The notes beneath the pieces are model-generated. The model was not told where the DNA came from. It was given only the letters and a program-made list of their open reading frames with translations, and did no database searches. From positions 1 to 8,834 of the forward strand of contig JAGRBM010000508.1 in NCBI GenBank assembly GCA_020434085.1: a DNA stretch of 8,834 nucleotides. Direction: 5' to 3'. This document shows positions 6,671-8,834 of the stretch, piece after piece. Origin of the DNA: Chrysiogenia bacterium (lineage in GTDB: Bacteria > JAGRBM01). Made by a program: the position numbers and the translations under genes. Each line of letters begins with the position of its first letter. The first letter of the stretch is position 1.

Positions 6671-6686
6671 TCCCGCCCATGCGGGA
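6671..6686 (-). promoter_or_regulatory. Intra-operon hairpin between the two lipoprotein genes
   Basis: On the minus strand TCCCGC-ATGG-GCGGGA forms a 6-bp stem in the 50-base gap between the paralogues. It is followed by an A/G-rich run containing the AAGGAG ribosome site, not by Us. It is therefore more likely an mRNA-stability or translation-modulating hairpin than a terminator. Confidence 0.35.
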
Positions 6687-6697
6687 GTTTCTTGGTT

Positions 6698-7528
6698 TCA
6701 GTCGTCTTCGCCCGATTCGAGCTCGCCCGAGCCCACGATCGCGCTCTTGAGGCCATTCTCCACGTCGCTGCAGCCGCCCATGCCGTCGGCGATCAGCAAG
6801 TGGTTGTCGGTGAGCGTGAGGTCACCGTCGTCGAGGCACGTGGTGATGGGAAGGGCGGCGAACCAGCTCGCCACGTCCAGTTGCAGGCGCAGCGTTTCTC
6901 CAAGGTCGCCGAAGGGCACACCTGTCAGGTTTTCGAAAAAGGATTCCCCGCTGAAGTCGAGCGCAAATTCAAAGGTACGCTCGCTGCCGTCGTAGTCGAA
7001 GCGCCCGGTCGCGTGGAAGGTGATGTCCGAGAGCGGATCCATGGAGGGCAGATTTTCGGCGGGTTCGAACTGCACGCTGCCGTGGGTGTAGGACGCGATG
7101 GGGAACGGAAGTTCCGGCACCATCGGGGTCAGGGTCCTGTTCACCAGATCCGCGACCATGGATCCTTCGATACTGACGGAGTCGGCCTCGCAAGAGACGG
7201 TGACGAACTCGTTGTCGTCGACTTCGTTTTCGTCGAAGTCATTGCAGTCGAGCGGGCCGGGCAGTTCGACCTCGATCTCGTGGACGCTGGCGCGGGCCGA
7301 TTCCACGACGAACTTCGTGCCCTGCTGATCGTATCCGATGAGTGTGCCGTCGATCGCGCGGGTTGCGGACTTCGAGAGGGTGGCCACCGGGTTGCTGGAG
7401 GTGGCTTCGAGGCTGATCTGCGGGCTTTGCGTGATGCCGTTGCCGGTCTTCAACCCGCCATCACCACATCCGCCTGCGAGCGGAATGCTGGTGCAGATCA
7501 CCATGAGTATGCAGAGAAACTGTTTCAC
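6698..7528 (-). CDS. Lipoprotein, first of a tandem paralogous pair (family unknown)
   Basis: A 276-residue predicted lipoprotein. It starts at GTG 7528, with AAAGGA (7538-7543) 9 bases upstream inside the end of the preceding gene. The start overlaps that gene's stop as GTGA (7525-7528), implying translational coupling. The signal peptide MKQFLCILMVICTSIPLAGGC puts the lipidated cysteine at 21 (A-G-G-C, with Leu at -4). The mature part shares the whole layout of the next gene: GTKFVVESARASVHEIEVELP, four conserved cysteines (LDCND, VSCEA, TTCLDDGDL, GGCSD), IASYTHGSVQFE, GRFDYDGSERTFEFALDFS and LQLDVASWFAALPIT, ending ELESGEDD. The tail is much shorter than the paralogue's. The near-identical core LDVASWF(A/S)ALPIT-x-C is the best family signature. 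The two genes most likely arose by tandem duplication and then diverged considerably. Function is unknown; an envelope or surface location is the only firm prediction. Confidence 0.85.
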   Translation of the reverse strand: MKQFLCILMVICTSIPLAGGCGDGGLKTGNGITQSPQISLEATSSNPVATLSKSATRAIDGTLIGYDQQGTKFVVESARASVHEIEVELPGPLDCNDFDENEVDDNEFVTVSCEADSVSIEGSMVADLVNRTLTPMVPELPFPIASYTHGSVQFEPAENLPSMDPLSDITFHATGRFDYDGSERTFEFALDFSGESFFENLTGVPFGDLGETLRLQLDVASWFAALPITTCLDDGDLTLTDNHLLIADGMGGCSDVENGLKSAIVGSGELESGEDD

Positions 7529-8412
7529 TTCTTTTTGTCCTTTCGGGTTGCCGGTACGGTCAGGTAACCGAGGAAATAGATTTCCTCTTCGAGTTCGTCG
7601 GGGAGGTCGTCGCCTTTGGGTGATTCGGGCTCGCCATTGAGGTAGTCGAGGATTTCATCCTGGAATCTGGAGATGCGCTCGCACACGGCCTCATACTGCT
7701 TGTGGTTCATCCGGACGGTGAGCGAACTGATGTTGCGCGCATCCCTGGGAAGCCCGTCGAGGCTTGTTTCTGCCAGCGAAAGCATCCCACGGTGGTAATT
7801 GCGCACTGCCAGTGATGCGACATCGGGTGAGGTCTCAAGCGCCTTGTGTGAGGGAACGAGTTTCCCGTCCTCGTCCCGTTCAATGAGTCCCGCGCGTTCG
7901 AGCACTTCGAGCGCGCGGGTGACTTCCTGCGCGCTCACGCGCGGATGGAGGCGGCGGCCGATCCACTCGGGGTCTTCACGGAAGTCGGGCAGACGCAGGA
8001 TTTCGCGAATCGGAAACGCATGCCAGGTCGAGTAGGCCTCGTAGTGTTCTTCGGAGAGCGAAGTCCGGCCTTCGATCGCATTGCGGCGCGTGCGCAGCTT
8101 GCGGTAGTAGCGATTGCGTTCGGTATCGGTACGCGCCTGGCCCAGGTGCACCAGCAGGGCGAAGTCGTCGCGCTCGCGGGCGGAGAGACCCAGGGCGTCG
8201 GCAAACTTGCGAATCGAAGCGTCCGAGAGATTGCGCTCGCCCTCAACGACATGCTTGAGGAAGCCCGAGGAGGCGTAGCCCGCGCTCTGCGCGAATTTGC
8301 GGTAGGAGAACCCCCGCGAAGTCTCGCGCAGGTAGTCCACCATCTCCCGCAGGAATTCGCGGTAGTCGTCGTAGAGGACGGGGGTCGGGCGATATGTCGT
8401 TCTCTCGTTCAC
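7525..8412 (-). CDS. TIGR02147/DUF4423 family protein, probable transcriptional regulator
   Basis: A 295-residue soluble protein matching the TIGR02147 pattern throughout. N-terminal YDDYREFLREMVDYLRE leads into a helix-turn-helix-like region, FSYRKFAQSAGYASSGFLKHVVEGERNLSDASIRKFADALGLSARERDDF (about 35-84). The DUF4423 part includes YEAYSTWHAFPIREILRLPDF, DPEWIGRRLHPRVSAQEVTRALEVLERAGLIERDEDGKLVPS (a winged-helix-like block), VRNYHRGMLSLAETSLDGLPRDARNISSLTVRMN and ISRFQDEILDYLN. The family is expanded in Fibrobacter, Bdellovibrio and related deltaproteobacteria and is thought to be regulatory; targets are generally unknown. GTG 8412 is the only ordinary start, since an in-frame TAA lies 27 bases upstream at 8440-8442. 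No Shine-Dalgarno is visible, so translation may be weak or leaderless. Its stop overlaps the start of the first lipoprotein gene, so it probably controls or senses something for that pair. Confidence 0.9.
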   Translation of the reverse strand: MNERTTYRPTPVLYDDYREFLREMVDYLRETSRGFSYRKFAQSAGYASSGFLKHVVEGERNLSDASIRKFADALGLSARERDDFALLVHLGQARTDTERNRYYRKLRTRRNAIEGRTSLSEEHYEAYSTWHAFPIREILRLPDFREDPEWIGRRLHPRVSAQEVTRALEVLERAGLIERDEDGKLVPSHKALETSPDVASLAVRNYHRGMLSLAETSLDGLPRDARNISSLTVRMNHKQYEAVCERISRFQDEILDYLNGEPESPKGDDLPDELEEEIYFLGYLTVPATRKDKKK

Positions 8413-8493
8413 GACACTAATATTGGCTATTTGACTAATTTAATCTAGTAATTTCAGCTATTTACTTGTAGAAATCGTTCTCTGTAGAGAACG
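8413..8493 (-). promoter_or_regulatory. AT-rich upstream region of the regulator gene with an inverted repeat
   Basis: The 60 bases before the GTG are strongly AT-rich compared with both neighbours, as expected of a promoter, but I cannot fix a single -35/-10 pair. An 8-bp inverted repeat CGTTCTCT-GT-AGAGAACG lies at 8476-8493. The same 8-mer CGTTCTCT recurs at 8398-8405 just inside the gene. Such spaced sites could be operators, possibly for autoregulation by the TIGR02147-like protein; this is inference. Confidence 0.45.
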
Positions 8494-8628
8494 GTCTGGG
8501 TGTAAGTACGGGAAATCACGTGTTTTGCGGCTGGTTGTCGGAATATCTTTCCATGCGTGGACGTCTTCAACAGTGTTGAGCGTTCCAGGCATCCCATTCC
8601 TGTCCGGCTTCCGCCCCCGAAAAACCCC

Positions 8629-8656
8629 TTGAAAATCCCTAAGTTCCCGGTATTAT
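8629..8656 (+). promoter_or_regulatory. Sigma70-like promoter upstream of the kinase gene
   Basis: TTGAAA (8629-8634) and TATTAT (8651-8656) are separated by 16 bases, a good match to housekeeping -35 and -10 boxes. Transcription would begin near 8663 and give a leader of about 45 bases to the inferred kinase start. No second promoter of this quality is seen in the gap between the two divergent genes. Confidence 0.5.
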
Positions 8657-8706
8657 TGGGGGGATTCCCGATCCGTAGGTGAGGCCGCGCTCCGGGAGAG
8701 AAGACG

Positions 8707-8834
8707 ATCTCTTCGCAGCAAGCCATCGCATCGGCAGAGCCACCGCGCTTTGGCCGCTATCAGCTGCTTTCCGAACTGGGGAAAGGCGGCATGGGCGTCG
8801 TTTATCGCGCGCTCGACCCCAAGATCGGCCGCGA
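8707..8834 (+). CDS. Serine/threonine protein kinase, N-terminus (partial at window end)
   Basis: The frame encodes PPRFGRYQLLSELGKGGMGVVYRALDPKIGR up to the right edge. This is the start of a Hanks-type kinase: the Gly-rich ATP loop is LGKGGMGVVYRA, and the invariant VALK lysine would follow just outside. Bacterial kinases of this type phosphorylate Ser/Thr residues and are often membrane-anchored sensors. The start is a problem. An in-frame TGA lies at 8680-8682, and no ATG, GTG or TTG occurs before the loop; the first ATG (8791) is inside the loop itself. The best-placed candidate is ATC at 8707, 8 bases after GGAG (8695-8698). The gene may use a rare start, contain a sequence error or be broken. 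A promoter-like sequence lies upstream, and the gene is divergent from the regulator operon. Confidence 0.8.
   Translation, partial: MSSQQAIASAEPPRFGRYQLLSELGKGGMGVVYRALDPKIGR

Noticed and set aside
5412-7567. Plus-strand open frames across the lipoprotein genes (5412-6626, 6629-7567)
   Set aside because: They are shadows of the minus-strand lipoproteins, which have signal peptides, ribosome sites and mutual homology. The first also runs through the palindromes.
8454-8726. Minus-strand 90-residue open frame upstream of the regulator
   Set aside because: It covers the promoter-like region and the kinase leader, has no recognisable domain or ribosome site, and is explained as non-coding.

Overview
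This is a GC-rich bacterial window with one clearly AT-richer island at about 3200-4740. The gene set suggests a deltaproteobacterium-like lineage (Myxococcota, Bdellovibrionota or an uncultured relative). The evidence is a TIGR02147/DUF4423-type regulator, a Ser/Thr kinase beginning with the typical 'GRYxLLxxLGxGGMGxVYRA' pattern, a CPBP-type membrane protease, a parvulin-like lipoprotein and an Rhs fragment. The assignment rests on family content only and is moderate at best.

Layout: (1) 1-1988, minus strand: the first 662 codons of a class A penicillin-binding protein (PBP1A type), cut off by the left window edge before its KTG motif. (2) 2122-2883, plus: a CPBP/CAAX-like intramembrane protease, divergent from the PBP gene. 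(3) 2908-4607, plus: a truncated Rhs C-terminal core carrying an unrecognised variable tip, followed with an ATGA overlap by a small candidate immunity gene. This is an orphan polymorphic toxin/immunity cassette. Base composition drops sharply at the end of the conserved core. (4) 4704-5132, plus: a lipoprotein with a SurA/PpiC N-terminal domain that stops where the isomerase domain should begin. (5) 5133-5756: a gene-poor stretch packed with repeats and palindromes: a 10-bp degenerate tandem repeat, a roughly 110-bp compound palindrome and several further strong inverted repeats. (6) 8412 down to 5757, minus: an apparent operon of a TIGR02147 regulator-like gene and two paralogous acidic lipoproteins. 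The first lipoprotein overlaps the regulator gene by GTGA and the second follows after a 50-bp gap. (7) 8413-8706: an AT-rich regulatory gap with an inverted repeat and a good sigma70-like promoter. (8) 8707-8834, plus: the start of a Ser/Thr protein kinase, cut by the right edge and oddly lacking an ATG/GTG/TTG start.

Functionally, PBP1A builds peptidoglycan. The Rhs tip and the small gene behind it are best read as a mobile toxin/antidote pair acquired by recombination. The regulator plus duplicated lipoproteins form a self-contained cell-surface module of unknown job and are the best candidate here for something undescribed.
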